A stretch of 41,151 nucleotides of DNA from UBA6136 sp039795615 (GTDB taxonomy: Bacteria; Pseudomonadota; Gammaproteobacteria; Methylococcales; Methylococcaceae). Shown piece by piece: positions 19,677 to 28,773 of this stretch. A model generated the notes under the pieces. That model was not told where the DNA came from. It saw only the letters and a program-made list of their open reading frames with translations, and ran no database searches. Where the stretch lies: contig JBDKLO010000020.1 in NCBI GenBank assembly GCA_039795615.1, positions 1-41,151 on the forward strand, given 5' to 3'. How positions within the stretch are numbered: the stretch's first letter is position 1; each line of letters begins with the position of its first letter. The translations under genes were made by a program, and so were the position numbers.

Positions 19677-20987
19677 TTGAGCTTTAGGGCTTTGACAGTC
19701 TGGTTTGACGTAACTTCCCTCTATTCATGGAACCGTCCGGTCACTGGGGTGACCCGAATGGAGCTGGAGTGCGCCCGAATATTCCTGGAAACAGAGTCTT
19801 TTCCCGTTCAATTCGTTCATCTCGATTCCAAGACACGGATTTTTACGGTCTGTGATCCTACCGGGTTGAGGGAACGCCTCGCATATCTTGAAAGTTTGGA
19901 GGGTCATCCCTCCGGACGACTCCGGCCCTTTCTTAAACGGCTCCTCGCGATGATGCCGGATCGCGCACAAACCTCACTGTTGATCGCGATTTCAGCCCCA
20001 GGCCGCCTGATTGAAAAGTTGCAAGGTTCCTTTCGCCCCAAATCCCTGGCTCAAGATTCGGTCAACGTATTTCAAAATGGTGACTGCTTTGTCACCGTTG
20101 GCTTTAATCTCGTCGCTGAGCAATTCAACGTCCTTTCTGCCATTCGGCAAAAGGTCGATTTGAGGGTCGTCAGCTGTTGTCATGACCTGATCCCATGGGT
20201 TCGTCCCGATTTGACGCTGGACCGGATTACCCGAACTTTTGTGCGATATCTCGATGAGTTGGTTCGTGTCTCGGATCACGTGTTGTGCATATCCGACTGC
20301 ACCGCTAAGGATATGGAACGCTACCTTGAGACCAAGCCAAATCCTCCCTCAATCTCCGTGATTCGGCTCGGCAGCCGAATGGGACTAAAGCAAGGGGTTC
20401 CGGCTTCCGATGCGATCTCATCGATTCTCGGGCGGCCCTTCATTCTTTACGTCTCAACCATAGAGCGACGAAAGAACCATGAAGTTTTGCTCGATGCCTA
20501 TCGCTGGCTACTCAATGAGGGAGTCAGTGATTTACCCATGCTGGTTCTGGTTGGCATGCGCGGCTGGGGCGCGGAACGGTTCTGTCAGAAACTGGATGCA
20601 GATCCTGATGTCGCAAGGTTTGTGACGCTACTCCACCATGTCAGTGACCATGATCTTTCACACCTTTACCAACAGACCCTTTTTACCGTGTATCCCTCAC
20701 TGTATGAAGGATGGGGATTGCCTGTTGCAGAGAGTCTGGCCTATGGCAAATTTTGCATAGCGTCCGATGCCGCGTCCGTCCCTGAGGTGGGTGCGGATCT
20801 GGTTCGATACTGTGACCCTCAGAATGCTTCCGCATGGGGGGAGGCGATTATTCGGTTTGCCTCAGATCCTGAGGCCATCGCTGCCTGGGAAGAAAAGATC
20901 CGGCAGGGATATCGCCCTTCCGAATGGCACGAAACCGTAGCGCAGATCATGCAGGCCGTGCTGGCTTCAGGAAAAGAGCCTCGATGA
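19677..20987 (+). CDS. glycosyltransferase, GT4 family
   Basis: A GT-B fold sugar transferase of 436 residues. The N-terminal half starts with WFDVTSLYSWNRPVTGVTRMELE, typical of family 1/GT4 enzymes, and the C-terminal Glycos_transf_1 domain has FILYVSTIERRKNHEVLLDAY, LVLVGMRGWG and YPSLYEGWGLPVAESLAYG, whose EGWGLPVAE holds the nucleotide-sugar binding Glu pattern. It is likely cytoplasmic or membrane-associated and builds a polysaccharide or lipopolysaccharide; with manC two genes on, mannose or a GDP-mannose-derived sugar is a fair guess. The start is uncertain: a TTG at 19677 or a TTG at 19692, neither with a good Shine-Dalgarno site. Its stop overlaps the next gene's ATG (ATGA). Confidence 0.88.
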   Translation: MSFRALTVWFDVTSLYSWNRPVTGVTRMELECARIFLETESFPVQFVHLDSKTRIFTVCDPTGLRERLAYLESLEGHPSGRLRPFLKRLLAMMPDRAQTSLLIAISAPGRLIEKLQGSFRPKSLAQDSVNVFQNGDCFVTVGFNLVAEQFNVLSAIRQKVDLRVVSCCHDLIPWVRPDLTLDRITRTFVRYLDELVRVSDHVLCISDCTAKDMERYLETKPNPPSISVIRLGSRMGLKQGVPASDAISSILGRPFILYVSTIERRKNHEVLLDAYRWLLNEGVSDLPMLVLVGMRGWGAERFCQKLDADPDVARFVTLLHHVSDHDLSHLYQQTLFTVYPSLYEGWGLPVAESLAYGKFCIASDAASVPEVGADLVRYCDPQNASAWGEAIIRFASDPEAIAAWEEKIRQGYRPSEWHETVAQIMQAVLASGKEPR

Positions 20988-22351
20988 AGCAAAGTCTTTT
21001 CGCCCTCATCAAGTACTGCTTTATCGTGCTACCCCTTACGGAGTGGCAAAGGTTCAGGCTCAAATGCCTGGTTTTCAAGCTGATGGCCCCCTTAGTTTCC
21101 GGAAGCGCCGGTGCTCGGTTTCTTCAGGAACAATTACGGTTGAGCGGGATGCCGAGAGGCTCACGGCCCGAAGAGCGGGGAGCTGGCGATCTCAGGCCCT
21201 GGTTATTGCTCATTGATTCTTGTACGCCGACGCCGGATCGGGATTCAGGTTCGATGGATGTCTTTAACTCCATCCGAATCTTTATCCGCATGGGCTTCAG
21301 GGTCACTTTCATTCCGGAAAGTAACCTTCTCCCTTTGGGGCCTTACACCGCGGCACTGGAGAGTCTTGGAGTCGAGTGTTTGTCGTATCAGGAGACCGCA
21401 TCAGTTCGGGATTATCTTCGTCGGGTCGGTGACCAGCTGGACGTGGTGATGCTGTTCAGGGCTCCTGTAGCCATTCGGCATTCTGCAGCGGTCAGGCGTT
21501 ATTGTCCTGCCGCGAAACTGATCTTTTCGACCATCGACCTTCATTTTCTTCGAGAGGCGCGCTCAAGGAATGGTCAGGAGGCTCTTGATCGAAGCCGGAT
21601 GACCTTGCTGCACCGGGCTGAGCTTCGTTGTATCCAAGAGGCTGATCATTCCATTGTCATCAGTGAGGCCGAGTTGGGGTTGATTCATCGGGAACTTCCC
21701 GGTGTGCCCGTTTCCGTTGTTCCGCTGGTCCGTGAATTTGAAGCTGCCACAGCGCTTCCTTTTGAGGCACGCTCAGGGTTGGCTTTTGTGGGGAATTATC
21801 AGCATCCTCCCAATATTGATGCGGTCCTTTTCTTCCTCAGGGAAGTCTGGCCCCTGATTCATGAAAAACTCCCGGAAGCCCAGTTCTCCATCGTCGGAAG
21901 CTACATGCCGAACGCCATTCGCGAGGCCAGTGGGGACGGTGTGAATCTCCTGGGTTTCGTCGATTCCCTCGACGATCTTTTCGGCCGCATCCGGTTGAGT
22001 GTGGCGCCCCTTCGCGTTGGGGCTGGACTCAAGGGGAAAGTGGCCACCAGTTTGGGTTATGGTGTCCCGATTGTCATGACGACGATTGCAGCCGAGGGTA
22101 TGGGTCTTCAAAATGAAGAAGATGCTCTGATTGCCGATGATCCGGTTGCTTTTGCCGAAGCGGTTATTCGCCTTTACTCGGATTCGGCCTTATGGGATCG
22201 ACTTTCGATTCGTGGCGGGCAAGCCGCACGTCGTCTCTTTTCAATCGAGGTCAGCGAAGTGGCCTACAGTTCCATTTTTCGTCAGCTTGGGCTCCCAGTG
22301 ACGGGGGGCCATAAACTCCCGGAATTCTCTTTGAGCCCTGAAAATAAGTGA
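20984..22351 (+). CDS. glycosyltransferase, GT4-like
   Basis: A second sugar transferase, 455 residues from the ATG at 20984, which overlaps the stop of the first glycosyltransferase as ATGA. A longer in-frame start at 20924 lies inside the upstream gene and is not needed. The C-terminal half is a Glyco_trans_1_4 domain: LAFVGNYQHPPNIDAVLFF, FSIVGSYMPNAI, VNLLGFVDSLDDLFGRIRLSVAPLRVGAGLKGKVATSLGYGVPIV and TTIAAEGM, the usual end of the donor site. The N-terminus has a basic/hydrophobic stretch (FALIKYCFIVLPLTEWQRFRLK) that may touch the membrane. It very likely works on the same glycan as its neighbour. manC starts 11 bases after its stop. Confidence 0.88.
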   Translation: MKQSLFALIKYCFIVLPLTEWQRFRLKCLVFKLMAPLVSGSAGARFLQEQLRLSGMPRGSRPEERGAGDLRPWLLLIDSCTPTPDRDSGSMDVFNSIRIFIRMGFRVTFIPESNLLPLGPYTAALESLGVECLSYQETASVRDYLRRVGDQLDVVMLFRAPVAIRHSAAVRRYCPAAKLIFSTIDLHFLREARSRNGQEALDRSRMTLLHRAELRCIQEADHSIVISEAELGLIHRELPGVPVSVVPLVREFEAATALPFEARSGLAFVGNYQHPPNIDAVLFFLREVWPLIHEKLPEAQFSIVGSYMPNAIREASGDGVNLLGFVDSLDDLFGRIRLSVAPLRVGAGLKGKVATSLGYGVPIVMTTIAAEGMGLQNEEDALIADDPVAFAEAVIRLYSDSALWDRLSIRGGQAARRLFSIEVSEVAYSSIFRQLGLPVTGGHKLPEFSLSPENK

Positions 22352-22362
22352 GTCATTGATCC

Positions 22363-23808
22363 ATGCTTATTCCCGTTATTCTCTCCGGCGGTGCCGGAAC
22401 CCGTCTTTGGCCTGTTTCACGCGAGGGTAACCCCAAGCCCTTCATGAAGGTGGATCAGGATGAAAGTCTGCTTCTCAAGACCTACAAGCGGGCGGCTTCC
22501 GCAGCAGCGGGTCCTGAAATCATGACGGTAACCAATCGGGACTACTTTTTCATGAGCAAGGATGAGTTCCAGAGGGGGAAGTTTGGCGGCGACAAGAACC
22601 CGGTATTCATGCTCGAACCTATGGGACGGAATACGGCGCCAGCGGTTGCCATGGCTGCGCTTCAGATTGCAGAAAAACACGGCAGTGATGCAATGCTTCT
22701 GGTGCTTGCGGCCGACCACCTGATTGCCGACCAGGCCAAGTTTGAGGCGGCCGTAGGGCGAGCTTCCGAACTAGCTGCATCGGGTCACCTGGTCACATTT
22801 GGAATTGTCCCGACAGGCCCTGAAACTGGCTTTGGCTATATCGAAGCAGGGGCGAGCATCGGTGGTGGGCGGCGAGTCGTTCGTTTTGTTGAAAAGCCTT
22901 CACAGGAAAAGGCTGAGGAATACCTTGCTACCGGCAATTTTCTTTGGAATTCCGGAATGTTTTGCTTCAAGGCCGGTGTGCTGCTTGAAGAAATGACACG
23001 TCATGCCCCCGAGGTGGTTGCAGCCTCTAAGGCGTGTTGGCAGGAAATCCGCAAGCAAGCCGAGATTTCCAGCAGCATGTTCGAGATTCCAGCGGATCTA
23101 TTCGTTCAAGTTCCGGATATTTCCATCGACTACGCGGTGATGGAGCATTCCGAGAAGGTGGCAGTGGTTCCTGCAGATTTCGACTGGAACGACATCGGGT
23201 CCTGGTCCGCGCTCCGAGACCTTCATGCGCCGGACGAGGACAATAACCGCAGTAATGGGGAGTCCATTTTTGTCGAAACGCGCAATACCTTTGTCCAGTC
23301 TTCAGACCGTCTTATCGCTACGGTGGGTGTCGACGACCTGATGATTATCGATACCCCTGACGCGCTGCTTGTGGCCCATACCGAAAGGTCGCAAGAAGTG
23401 AAACAGGTGGTGCAGAGACTCAAGCTTGCAAACCATGATGCCTACAAGCTTCACCGAACCGTTTCAAGGCCCTGGGGGACTTATACCGTGCTGGAACATG
23501 GTCCCCGCTTCAAGATCAAGCGTATCGAAGTGCGACCGGGAAGAAGCCTCAGTCTTCAGATGCATCATCATCGAAGTGAACACTGGGTCGTGGTCAGCGG
23601 TATGGCGAAGGTGACCAATGGGGATAATGAACTTTTCATTAATACCAATGAATCCACCTATATTCCTGCCGGTCACAAGCATCGCCTGGAAAATCCGGGA
23701 ATCGTCGACTTGGTCATGATCGAAGTCCAGAGCGGTGAGTATCTCGGGGAAGATGATATCGTTCGTTACGAAGACGCCTATGGGCGTTTCACCGGCGAAA
23801 AGGACTGA
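22363..23808 (+). CDS. manC: mannose-1-phosphate guanylyltransferase / mannose-6-phosphate isomerase (bifunctional, type II)
   Basis: Makes GDP-mannose from mannose-1-phosphate and GTP, and in bifunctional members also turns fructose-6-phosphate into mannose-6-phosphate. The 481-residue length is that of AlgA/XanB/ManC enzymes. The N-terminal nucleotidyltransferase has LSGGAGTRLWPVSREGNPKP at residues 8-27 and FVEKPSQEKAEEYL. The C-terminal cupin (about 365-475) has RPWGTYTVLEHG, RPGRSLSLQMHHHRSEHWVVVSG and STYIPAGHKHRLENPG, with the metal-binding His and Glu residues. I see both halves intact. It sits between two glycosyltransferases and a phosphohexomutase, giving most of a GDP-mannose pathway in one operon. 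It could equally be called algA or xanB by product. Confidence 0.95.
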   Translation: MLIPVILSGGAGTRLWPVSREGNPKPFMKVDQDESLLLKTYKRAASAAAGPEIMTVTNRDYFFMSKDEFQRGKFGGDKNPVFMLEPMGRNTAPAVAMAALQIAEKHGSDAMLLVLAADHLIADQAKFEAAVGRASELAASGHLVTFGIVPTGPETGFGYIEAGASIGGGRRVVRFVEKPSQEKAEEYLATGNFLWNSGMFCFKAGVLLEEMTRHAPEVVAASKACWQEIRKQAEISSSMFEIPADLFVQVPDISIDYAVMEHSEKVAVVPADFDWNDIGSWSALRDLHAPDEDNNRSNGESIFVETRNTFVQSSDRLIATVGVDDLMIIDTPDALLVAHTERSQEVKQVVQRLKLANHDAYKLHRTVSRPWGTYTVLEHGPRFKIKRIEVRPGRSLSLQMHHHRSEHWVVVSGMAKVTNGDNELFINTNESTYIPAGHKHRLENPGIVDLVMIEVQSGEYLGEDDIVRYEDAYGRFTGEKD

Positions 23809-23813
23809 GCCTC

Positions 23814-25502
23814 ATGGTCAGCATGAGTTATCCCGCGGGCAGCCTCGGGGCGACGCTTGATCATGTTCCGGTGGTCTTGGGTTTCGGAACCAGTGGGCGG
23901 CGTGGTCTTTTGAAAGACCTGACGCAACTCGAGGTCTATCTCAATGCCCTTGCCGAAATCGAGTACCTGAAAACACTCTCCCCAGAGGAGGGCGGTGTCC
24001 GGGCTGCTGAGGCCTTCTATTTTGCCGCGGATTTGAGGCCGAGTTCGACCCGGCTCGATGAGACGGGCCGGGGCGAACTGGCACAAGCTGTTTTCCAGGC
24101 GATCCATGATGCGGGTCTTGAACCCATTTATCTGGGGCAGATTCCCACCCCGGCGCTCACCGCTTTTGCGATCGGCAGAGGCAAGGGCAGCATCATGGTG
24201 ACGGGTAGCCACATCCCATTCGATCGAAATGGCTACAAGACGAATACATCAGTCGGGGAGCTGCTCAAGCACCATGAGCAACCGATCTCCGCCTTTGTCA
24301 CTGCTGTTCGGCAAAGACTCTATGCCGCGCCTTATACGTCTTCTTTGTTTGATGCTTCCGGCATGTTCAAGGCTGGAAGTCGTTCATTGCCCGAGCCGGT
24401 GCTTGAGGCACGTCAAGAGTACCTTTCTAGGTATCTTGATTTCTTCGGACAGAACGCGCTTTTAGGTCTCAGCGTTCTGGTCTATCAGCATTCTGCCGTG
24501 GGGCGGGACCTGGTGCCATCGATCCTTGAGGCCCTGGGTGCAAAGGTTCAGACGGCCGGGCGCAGCGAAGTCTTCGTGCCGATTGATACCGAGAATATTG
24601 ATGCGGACTGCCTAGAGACCATTCAGCGGTTTCTCGATGAGGCTCGTCGGGAAGGGCATCGTTTCGATGCGGTGGTTTCTACCGATGGCGACAGCGATAG
24701 ACCCTTGATTTTGGGCGTCAGCCCCGAAATCGGAAAGGCCCGTTTTTTTGGGGGGGATCTGGTCGGCATGGTGGCAGCAGATTTTCTGAAGCCCGATGCC
24801 GTCGTCGTTCCCATCAGTACCAACGATGCCATTGATCGCGGGTCTTTGGTTCCAGCCCTTGAACCCAAGACGCGCATTGGCTCTCCCTTTGTGATCCAGG
24901 GCATGCTGGACGCCCTTTCCAAGGGGCGGCGAAAAGTCGTGGGATGGGAGGCCAATGGAGGATTCTTGACCGGAAGTGAACTCGAAATGGGCGGCTCCAC
25001 CCTAGCCCCTTTGCCCACTCGCGATGCCGTTCTTCCCATTCTGGCTGTTCTGGCAAGTTCGGTTGCGCAAGGGAAGAATCTGGAACAGTTGTTTGCTGCC
25101 TTGCCACCCCGTTTTAGCCGTGCTGCCCTCCTCAAGAACTTTTCGCGGGCAAAGAGCCAGGGGATTCTGAAGAAGCTGAGGCCGCTTTCTGAGGGACAGG
25201 TGAGGATCGGGTTTAACGAAGCGACGGCAAGTGCCCCGGAATTTCAGGGGCTTGTGGTGTTGCTTGCATCCTATTTCACCCCAGAGGAGGGCTTCGGTAG
25301 GGTCCTTGGGATTGATTACACCGATGGTGTTCGGATGTATTTCGACGGGGGTGATGTTGCCCACCTTCGGTCTTCCGGAAATGCCGATGAACTTCGGATT
25401 TATGCAGTCGCCGACTCACAGGAGCGAGCGGACCACATCGCGGCACTGGGGATTCGTGAGCCTAACGGCATTTTGCGCTCTCTTGAAAGAGATTTCGCTT
25501 AG
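23814..25502 (+). CDS. phosphohexomutase (phosphomannomutase/phosphoglucomutase family)
   Basis: An alpha-D-phosphohexomutase, 562 residues, which shifts phosphate between C6 and C1 of a hexose. Visible motifs in order are VLGFGTSGRRG (about residue 21), the phosphoserine loop MVTGSHIPFDRNGYK (Ser near 131), the Mg2+ loop DGDSDRP (near 290), the sugar-binding GWEANGGFLTG (near 377) and a C-terminal phosphate-binding domain. It is about 100 residues longer than typical bacterial PMM/PGM (450-470) and closer to E. coli Pgm in size, so sugar preference cannot be read from sequence. Its place five bases after manC suggests it supplies mannose-1-phosphate. The ATG at 23814 has AAGGA upstream. Confidence 0.88.
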   Translation: MVSMSYPAGSLGATLDHVPVVLGFGTSGRRGLLKDLTQLEVYLNALAEIEYLKTLSPEEGGVRAAEAFYFAADLRPSSTRLDETGRGELAQAVFQAIHDAGLEPIYLGQIPTPALTAFAIGRGKGSIMVTGSHIPFDRNGYKTNTSVGELLKHHEQPISAFVTAVRQRLYAAPYTSSLFDASGMFKAGSRSLPEPVLEARQEYLSRYLDFFGQNALLGLSVLVYQHSAVGRDLVPSILEALGAKVQTAGRSEVFVPIDTENIDADCLETIQRFLDEARREGHRFDAVVSTDGDSDRPLILGVSPEIGKARFFGGDLVGMVAADFLKPDAVVVPISTNDAIDRGSLVPALEPKTRIGSPFVIQGMLDALSKGRRKVVGWEANGGFLTGSELEMGGSTLAPLPTRDAVLPILAVLASSVAQGKNLEQLFAALPPRFSRAALLKNFSRAKSQGILKKLRPLSEGQVRIGFNEATASAPEFQGLVVLLASYFTPEEGFGRVLGIDYTDGVRMYFDGGDVAHLRSSGNADELRIYAVADSQERADHIAALGIREPNGILRSLERDFA

Positions 25503-25615
25503 CATCGACGGTGAACTTTGTGCAGCCTAGCGGTCAAAAATCAAGACAATCGGGCAGAAGGGGAAAGTCCAGGCATCATTCGGCCCCCAAGCTAAGGGAT
25601 CAGGGGCTTGCCCCC

Positions 25616-26656
25616 ATGGCCTTTTCGGACAATCTTTCGAATGGTGGGGATACTCCTGCGGGCTATCGCGTGGCCTGCACGGATATATCCGTTGATCGTG
25701 TGGTCACTGTCAGGGTCGAGGATCTTGAACAATTGATCCTCAGCCATCGCCCGGAATGGTCAAAAATACGCTGGATCCATGTGCAAGGCGCTTTGCCTGA
25801 TCAGGTCCTTGAGGCCTTGGCGACCAAATACCATCTGCATCCACTGGCCGTAGAGGATCTTTGCTCAGGGGACCAAAGGCCCAAAGTCGAGGATTTTCCA
25901 GAATCCGTGGAGGCACCTGGACGTCTCTTTATCGTGGCGCGGGAATTGGTGATGCGGGATGGGATTCTCCGAAGCAGTCAGATCAATCTCTTCCTCGGCC
26001 GAAATACACTTCTGACTTTTCAGGATCGATTAACCGACGCTCTTGATCCTGTCTACAAACGACTGGAGTTTGATAGCACCCGTGTCCGGATGACGGATGC
26101 CAGTCTTCTCTGTCACGCGCTGCTCGATGCCGTCGTCAACAGTTACTTTCCCGTCCTAGAGCACTACTCCTTCTGGATAGACGAGATCGAGGAGGGGTTG
26201 TTGTCGGAGCCTTCCCCGGAACTGATTACCAAGGCCCACGCCGTTAAACGGGGTCTCCTGATGCTTCGGCGCACGATCTGGCCGATGCGTGAGGTCGTTT
26301 CGCAGTTGCAGCGAGACGGCCATGAATGCCTCTCACCGTCCAGCCAGTCTTATTTTCGGGATGTCTATGATCATTGTGTCCAGATTCTGGATCTCAATGA
26401 GACCTATCATGAAATCGCGGTGTCGCTGACTGAAACCTATATGTCGGTCATCTCAAATCGCATGAATGAGATCGTTAAGGTGCTGACGATGATCAGTACG
26501 ATCTTTATTCCGCTCAGCTTCATCGCAGGGGTCTATGGAATGAATATGCCCATTCCCGAGAATGAATCAGAGTTCGCCTATCCCATCTTTTGGGGCGTCT
26601 GTCTGATCATCGCCATCGGCATGCTGGTTTTTTTCAGAAGGAAAGGCTGGATCTAG
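25616..26656 (+). CDS. CorA/ZntB family divalent-cation transporter
   Basis: An inner-membrane metal transporter of the CorA superfamily, 346 residues from the ATG at 25616. The long cytoplasmic N-terminal domain contains LHPLAVEDLCSGDQRPKVEDF, a CorA-type segment. Two membrane helices at the C-terminus flank the signature GVYGMNMP (FIPLSFIAGVYGMNMP, then FWGVCLIIAIGMLVFF). The GMN motif marks Mg2+-type CorA and ZntB proteins, so the ion (Mg2+, Co2+ or Zn2+) is open. The start is uncertain: a GTG at 25511 would add 35 basic residues unlike the family; the ATG at 25616 has GGGG upstream but within a small GGGGC/GCCCC palindrome. It follows the phosphohexomutase on the same strand. Confidence 0.9.
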   Translation: MAFSDNLSNGGDTPAGYRVACTDISVDRVVTVRVEDLEQLILSHRPEWSKIRWIHVQGALPDQVLEALATKYHLHPLAVEDLCSGDQRPKVEDFPESVEAPGRLFIVARELVMRDGILRSSQINLFLGRNTLLTFQDRLTDALDPVYKRLEFDSTRVRMTDASLLCHALLDAVVNSYFPVLEHYSFWIDEIEEGLLSEPSPELITKAHAVKRGLLMLRRTIWPMREVVSQLQRDGHECLSPSSQSYFRDVYDHCVQILDLNETYHEIAVSLTETYMSVISNRMNEIVKVLTMISTIFIPLSFIAGVYGMNMPIPENESEFAYPIFWGVCLIIAIGMLVFFRRKGWI

Positions 26657-26667
26657 CGAATAGAACT

Positions 26668-27879
26668 TTAAAAAAGTTCGAGCAGACGTCGCAGGGTATT
26701 CAGGCTCCAGGCGGTTGCGGCAAGCGGGAGCTGGGCTTTTGAACCGGTGAGCGTATAGCGTTCGATCAGCCGGTGATGTTCTGAGGCAGCGAGCGTCCAG
26801 AATATGACCTTCTCCCTTTCCCCCAAAGCACTCTCGCCGTCGGGATACCATCTTTCGATCACGACGCCCTCGCCAGGGTGCTTTCGGAGCAAATGATCGG
26901 CCTGACTCTCTAGTTCGTGGCGAATCACCGTTGCGTCCTCGATCGATAAGGGTGGATTGCTGGCTGGGTGAACTTCGCCCAACGCCAATGCGCCCTCCAG
27001 ACTGAGGGTGCGGCTGAGGTTTCCCCCGGAAAGGCTTTCCTGCACCAGAATGCAGCGGTCCTGATTGCGCAAGGAACTCCCCACAAGGGCTGCCAAATTT
27101 TCATGGCCCTGATCGTCCCTTGCAATTTGAAAGACGGCATCTTCGAGGAGGGTCGAGACCTTTGCGATCAAGGGTTCAGATTCTCCGGGCGAGAGCAGGC
27201 CCGAAAAAGTGATCTTGACCTCATTTTCCGTTCCTTTCGCCCTGAAACCCAGTCGAGCGCCTTCAGGAAGTGTCAGCGTTTTCAGCTTGTCCTGAAGCGT
27301 GGATTCGCCCATGCCGATGGTATGGAAAGTCAGGCGGCTCGGTCGAATCGCGGGAAAAGACTCGGATAATCGTGGGCTGATTCGATGTTCAAAAATCGCC
27401 ATCATTTCGCGGGGAACCCCGGGCACAAAATGGAATTGGCAGATGCCTTGCGTCATCGAAAATCCGGGTGCGGTACCCCAATCGTTGTCGAGGCGCTGAG
27501 CACCTTCTGGCAGAAGGGCCTGACGCCGATTGATGTCCGCCATGGGTCGTCCTGACCGTTGAAACCAGCTTTCGATCTGTCGAAGTGCCTCAGGATCAGA
27601 TTTCAGTGGTGCCGCGAAAGCCTTACTGGCTGCTTCTGCGGTCAGATCATCCACCGTGGGTCCGAGACCCCCAGAGGAAATGCAGAGTTGGCTGCGACCC
27701 GCAATTTCACGAAGGGCACTGATCAGAGCATCCAGATCATCCCCAATGCAGGTATGGCGGACGACGTGAAAGCCCATGTCCACGAGTCTGCGGGAGAGCC
27801 AGGCGGTATTGGTGTTGATGACTGTCCCTTCGATGACCTCATCGCCCTGAGATAGGATTTCAACAGTAGGCCTTTTCAC
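26668..27879 (-). CDS. CinA-like protein with degenerate C-terminal domain
   Basis: A 403-residue protein of the CinA family. The N-terminal MoCF/COG1058 domain looks intact: EILSQGDEVIEGTVINTNTA, SSGGLGPTVDDLTAEAASKAF and FVPGVPREMM; in CinA this domain hydrolyses ADP-ribose. The C-terminal part starts like the NMN deamidase PncC (VQESLSGGNLSRTL versus the usual AESCTGG), keeping Ser. However, the later GGVVAYSNEAK-like and TGIAGPGGG-like blocks are missing, so deamidase activity is doubtful. The start is GTG at 27879, with GAGG seven or eight bases upstream; an ATG two bases before it runs straight into TGA. It converges on corA with an 11-base gap and is divergent from pyrF. Confidence 0.85.
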   Translation of the reverse strand: MKRPTVEILSQGDEVIEGTVINTNTAWLSRRLVDMGFHVVRHTCIGDDLDALISALREIAGRSQLCISSGGLGPTVDDLTAEAASKAFAAPLKSDPEALRQIESWFQRSGRPMADINRRQALLPEGAQRLDNDWGTAPGFSMTQGICQFHFVPGVPREMMAIFEHRISPRLSESFPAIRPSRLTFHTIGMGESTLQDKLKTLTLPEGARLGFRAKGTENEVKITFSGLLSPGESEPLIAKVSTLLEDAVFQIARDDQGHENLAALVGSSLRNQDRCILVQESLSGGNLSRTLSLEGALALGEVHPASNPPLSIEDATVIRHELESQADHLLRKHPGEGVVIERWYPDGESALGEREKVIFWTLAASEHHRLIERYTLTGSKAQLPLAATAWSLNTLRRLLELF

Positions 27880-27947
27880 ATGAACACCTCGTTTCAGAAG
27901 TCGGAGAATATAGCCGGGAGGAGCGATGAGAATCGGGTAACGCCCTC

Positions 27948-27953
27948 TATAAT
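27948..27953 (+). promoter_or_regulatory. candidate -10 box for pyrF
   Basis: A perfect TATAAT in CTCTATAATGCC. It would start transcription near 27960, leaving a leader of about 88 bases before the preferred pyrF ATG at 28048. No clear TTGACA lies 16-18 bases upstream. This supports a pyrF start downstream of 27960 and argues against the longer in-frame start at 27880. Confidence 0.45.
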
Positions 27954-28047
27954 GCCAGAGACGCTTCGCCTAAGAGGGATGAAGCATGCGGTGGTTCCAA
28001 TTCCGAGGGGCTTCGCTTCCTCAATTTATTCTGACCGGTGTTACCCA

Positions 28048-28773
28048 ATGAGCTCTCTTCTGTCCAACAAGCCCATCCCCTCCAATGAAAGACTGATCAT
28101 GGCTCTTGATGTTCCCGATGTGGACTCTGCCAAGAAGTTGGTCGAGACACTGGGTGATGCGGTGGTGTTCTACAAGGTGGGTCTCGAGCTCTTCATGTCA
28201 GGGGGCTATTTTGAGCTGATTCGCTGGTTGAGCGAACGCGAAAAGCGGGTGTTTGCGGATCTCAAGTTTTTTGATGTCCCCGAAACCGTGGCTCGGGCCA
28301 TTCGATCATTGAGTCAGCATGGGGTTGATTTTGCGACGATCCACGGCAACGATTCGATCATGGCGGCAGCGGCCAGGGAGAAGGGAAATCTCAAGGTACT
28401 GGCTGTCACGGTGCTCACCAGCCTCGATCAAGGCGACATGAGGGATCTCGGCTTCGACTGCGATGTACCGCAATTGGTGCTTTCACGAGCGCGCAGGGCA
28501 CTGGCGCTGGGCTGTGATGGCGTCATCTCATCCGGACTTGAGGTGCCAGCCCTTCGAAGAGAAGTCGATAACAAACTCTTGGTCGTCTCCCCTGGGATTC
28601 GTCCCGTGGAAAACCGCCCTCAGGATGATCAGAAACGGGTCGTATCTGTGCCCCAAGCCTTTGAAAACGGTGCTGACTACATTGTGGTGGGACGCCCGAT
28701 TCGGGATGCGCAAAGCCCCCGTGAAGAAGCGCTTCGCGTGCAATCCCAGATCGCCGGCGTTTTTGGCGCCTGA
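28048..28773 (+). CDS. pyrF: orotidine 5'-phosphate decarboxylase
   Basis: Last step of UMP synthesis: OMP to UMP + CO2, in the cytoplasm. The 241-residue protein is a short OMPdecase TIM barrel of the bacterial type: LIMALDVPDVDSAKKLVETLG, YKVGLELF, then the active-site segment FADLKFFDVPETVA with the Asp-x-Lys-x-x-Asp pattern, and DGVISSGLEV, VSPGIRP and YIVVGRPI, the phosphate-binding end. The ATG at 28048 is chosen because family homology begins just after it and a TATAAT lies 100 bases upstream; no good Shine-Dalgarno site is seen. In-frame extension to 27880 gives a non-homologous N-terminus. Its TGA stop directly abuts the stop of the converging SIMPL gene. Confidence 0.95.
   Translation: MSSLLSNKPIPSNERLIMALDVPDVDSAKKLVETLGDAVVFYKVGLELFMSGGYFELIRWLSEREKRVFADLKFFDVPETVARAIRSLSQHGVDFATIHGNDSIMAAAAREKGNLKVLAVTVLTSLDQGDMRDLGFDCDVPQLVLSRARRALALGCDGVISSGLEVPALRREVDNKLLVVSPGIRPVENRPQDDQKRVVSVPQAFENGADYIVVGRPIRDAQSPREEALRVQSQIAGVFGA

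Noticed and set aside
26663..26679. GAACTT-TAAAA-AAGTTC hairpin as a terminator between corA and cinA
   Set aside because: The stem is short and AT-rich, with no following T run, and it overlaps the cinA stop.
27880..28047. N-terminal extension of pyrF
   Set aside because: The extension has no family similarity and starts upstream of the likely -10 box at 27948.
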